A stretch of 64,000 bases of DNA. Origin: Bacillus methanolicus PB1 (GTDB lineage Bacteria > Bacillota > Bacilli > Bacillales > Cytobacillaceae). A model generated the notes under the pieces. That model saw only the letters and a list, made by a program, of their open reading frames with translations. It searched no databases and had not been told where the DNA came from. The number at the start of each line of letters is the position of its first letter. Within the stretch, counting starts at the first letter, position 1. Where the stretch lies: positions 1,116,001 through 1,180,000 of the forward strand of contig NZ_AFEU01000003.1 in the NCBI RefSeq assembly GCF_000262755.1, in the 5' to 3' direction. A program made the position numbers and the translations under genes. Below are positions 62,130 through 64,000 of the stretch, one piece after another.

Positions 62130-62954
62130 TCATTTTTGGCAGTTTGCGCAGTAATGTGTGCCCCTGCCGCCTACAACTGACTTCTCAAGCGGTGAGCCGC
62201 AAATCTTGCAATCCTCTCCTTCCCGGCCGTACACAAAATGTTCTAATTGAAACATGCCTATCTGTCCCTGGGAATTGACATACGACCGAATTGTACTTCC
62301 TCCTTTGGAAACCGCTTCAGATAAAGTTGCGATAATTTCCCTGTGAAGACGCTCGATTTCCTCCCGTGTCAATGAATTGGCTGCGCGTTCCGGATGGATT
62401 TTTGCCCGAAACAAAGCTTCATCAACATATATATTTCCAAGCCCGACAACGATTTTTTGATCTAATAGCGCTGTTTTCACTTTCCTGTTTGTTTTGCCGA
62501 GTTTTTCGGCAAGCGCACTGATCGTGAAAGAATCAGAAAAAGGTTCCGGTCCAAGCTGATTCAACGGAGAAAAATGAAATTCAGTTCCCTTCTTGTATAA
62601 ATGCATCGTTCCAAATTTACGAACGTCTTTATATCGCAGCTCTGTCCCGTCTGAAAAATGAAAAATGATATGTGTATGTTTTTCGATTGGGTCATTCTTT
62701 GAAAACAAAGTGTACCGCCCTTCCATCCGTAAATGGGATACAAGAGCATAATCATTCGTATAAAAAATTAATAATTTCCCTCTTCTCTCGATCTGTACAA
62801 TCGTTTGGCCAATTAGAGCATCCTTAAACTGCTCAACTTCTTCAGGGTGTTTAATCATTTTCGGCCAAAAAACAGATACATGATCAATCTGTTTATGAAG
62901 AACAAGCTTTATTAATGTCCTTCTTATTGTTTCTACTTCCGGAAGTTCCGGCAC
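62130..62954 (-). CDS. mutM: Formamidopyrimidine-DNA glycosylase
   Basis: The 274-residue product has the catalytic N-terminal proline (PELPEVETIRRTL), the helix-two-turn-helix KTALLDQKIVVGLGNIYVDE and the C-terminal zinc finger (CKICGSPLEK and YCANC). It removes 8-oxoguanine and formamidopyrimidines. A GTG start at 62954 follows AAAGGAGGG. It is directly downstream of polA. Confidence 0.98.
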   Translation of the reverse strand: MPELPEVETIRRTLIKLVLHKQIDHVSVFWPKMIKHPEEVEQFKDALIGQTIVQIERRGKLLIFYTNDYALVSHLRMEGRYTLFSKNDPIEKHTHIIFHFSDGTELRYKDVRKFGTMHLYKKGTEFHFSPLNQLGPEPFSDSFTISALAEKLGKTNRKVKTALLDQKIVVGLGNIYVDEALFRAKIHPERAANSLTREEIERLHREIIATLSEAVSKGGSTIRSYVNSQGQIGMFQLEHFVYGREGEDCKICGSPLEKSVVGGRGTHYCANCQK

Positions 62955-62972
62955 ACTTGTCCCTCCTTTTAT

Positions 62973-64000
62973 TTATTTCGCGTCGAACCAGGTAGGGCCG
63001 AAAGAATAATCCACTTTTAACGGCACTTTTAATTCAACAGCATTCTCCATGACATCCGGTACAATTTCTGTTAGTTTTTCAATCTCATCTTTTGGAGCTT
63101 CAAATATTAATTCGTCATGCACCTGCAGGAGAAGACGAGTTTTCAAACCTTCAGCTTTCAGCCGTTCTGCCATATCAATCATTGCTTTTTTAATAATATC
63201 CGCAGCACTTCCTTGAATAGGCGTATTCATTGCTGTTCTTTCTGCAAAGCTTCGAACGTTATAATTGCGGCTCGTAATTTCCGGCAAATAGCGGCGCCGA
63301 TGAAGAATCGTTGAGACATATCCTATTTGCTTAGCTTCTTTCACGATCTCTTCCATATATTCTTTTACACCGGGATAGCTTTCAAGATACCTCTCAATAA
63401 ACTTCGCCGCTTCCTTTCTCGTAATGCCGAGGCTTTGGGATAAGCCGTAATCACTGATACCGTATACAATGCCAAAATTGACGGCTTTCGCATGGCGGCG
63501 CATATTGGAAGTCACTTCATCTTTTTCGACATGAAAGACTTCCATCGCTGTTTTTGTATGGATATCCAAATCCTCTTTAAAAGCCTGGATCAATTTTTCA
63601 TCATTGGCAATATGAGCGAGCACCCTTAATTCAATTTGCGAATAATCTGCGGCAAAAATGACCCAGTCTTTTTCAGAAGGGATAAATGCTTGACGTATTT
63701 TCCGTCCTTCTTCTAGCCGAATCGGGATGTTCTGTAAATTCGGGTCTGTAGAGCTTAACCGTCCTGTCTGTGTCAACGCTTGGTTAAACCTTGTGTGGAC
63801 TTTATCTGTTTTCGGATCAACTACCTTCAGAAGACCTTCAATATACGTAGACTGCAGTTTCCCGAGCTGGCGGTAATGAAGGATTTCCCTTACAATCTCA
63901 TGCTCCTGTTCAAGCTTTTCCAATACATCGGCTGAAGTCGAATAACCGGTTTTTGTTTTTTTCATCACCGGAAGTCCAAGCTTCTCAAATAAAATAACTC
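62973..64000 (-). CDS. polA: DNA polymerase I, C-terminal part (cut by window edge)
   Basis: The frame continues through the right edge (visible from VILFEKLGLPVMKKTKTGYS), so the ATG at 63968 is internal. The visible 341 codons are the polymerase domain: motif A (FAADYSQIELRVLAHIANDE), motif B (RRHAKAVNFGIVYGISDYGL) and motif C (LLLQVHDELIFEAP). It fills gaps in repair and removes RNA primers. The 5'-nuclease part is outside the window. Confidence 0.98.
   Translation of the reverse strand, partial: VILFEKLGLPVMKKTKTGYSTSADVLEKLEQEHEIVREILHYRQLGKLQSTYIEGLLKVVDPKTDKVHTRFNQALTQTGRLSSTDPNLQNIPIRLEEGRKIRQAFIPSEKDWVIFAADYSQIELRVLAHIANDEKLIQAFKEDLDIHTKTAMEVFHVEKDEVTSNMRRHAKAVNFGIVYGISDYGLSQSLGITRKEAAKFIERYLESYPGVKEYMEEIVKEAKQIGYVSTILHRRRYLPEITSRNYNVRSFAERTAMNTPIQGSAADIIKKAMIDMAERLKAEGLKTRLLLQVHDELIFEAPKDEIEKLTEIVPDVMENAVELKVPLKVDYSFGPTWFDAK

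Noticed and set aside
1-64000. tRNA or rRNA genes and transposase genes
   Set aside because: I looked for cloverleaf, CCA and rRNA landmark sequences and for DDE or Y1 transposase motifs on both strands and saw none that I can support.

Overview
The window is a chromosomal segment of an endospore-forming member of the Bacillaceae. Gene order from polA at the right edge to sdhB follows the Bacillus subtilis backbone: polA-mutM-ytaF-coaE-gapB-speD-nrdR-dnaB-dnaI-ytxC-thrS-infC-rpmI-rplT-ysdB-ysdC-sspI-ysgA-pheS-pheT-rnhC-zapA-cvpA-polX-mutS2-yshE-lcfA-fadR-fadB-etfB-etfA-trxA-uvrC-lysC-yslB-sdhC-sdhA-sdhB-gerE. The sporulation genes gerE, sspI, ytxC and ytaF, the T-box leaders and the L-box support this. 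The exact species cannot be fixed from sequence reading alone.

Positions 1 to about 12,990 are the right-hand part of a prophage that runs off the left edge. Its early genes lie on the minus strand, in tightly overlapping small ORFs: YqaI-like, YqaJ exonuclease, RecT, DnaD-like and DnaC-like proteins (the order seen in the B. subtilis skin element), then small zinc-binding and coiled-coil proteins, a sigma-70-like factor and a dUTPase. The immunity region at 8.8-10.9 kb has an antirepressor, a Cro-like regulator, a divergent CI-like repressor, an ImmA/IrrE-type peptidase gene and five copies of a GATAC-N5-GTATC operator. Accessory genes (zinc-ribbon protein, lipoprotein, DUF4064-like membrane protein, small ORF) follow up to the attachment junction.

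The main observation is that the prophage sits inside gerE. The first 49 codons of this mother-cell regulator, with a good sigma-K promoter, remain at 12986-13132, and the frame changes abruptly at the element boundary. Sporulation-gene-intervening elements are known at sigK (skin), spsM (SPbeta) and gerE in some Bacillus strains. This element is therefore a candidate for excision during sporulation. The other half of gerE and the recombinase are not in the window.

From 13.4 to 21 kb are sdhCAB, yslB, lysC (with internal beta-subunit start and lysine riboswitch) and uvrC. From 21 to 30.3 kb, between uvrC and trxA, is an accessory block: a membrane glycosyltransferase, an FTR1-type iron permease with a membrane-anchored partner under a perfect Fur box, a glycosyltransferase/phosphodiesterase/flippase-like/epimerase cluster (one gene frameshifted in a homopolymer), and a second Fur-controlled lipoprotein. 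From 30.4 to 36.1 kb is the fatty-acid degradation cluster with a FadR operator. The rest is DNA repair, translation, replication-initiation and central-metabolism housekeeping genes.

Intergenic spaces carry two dispersed repeat families (a ~190-bp repeat and ~100-120-bp palindromes built on a GGGTCTGACCC core), one local tandem repeat array, two T-boxes, an L20 leader and several intrinsic terminators. I see no tRNA, rRNA, CRISPR array or transposase gene.
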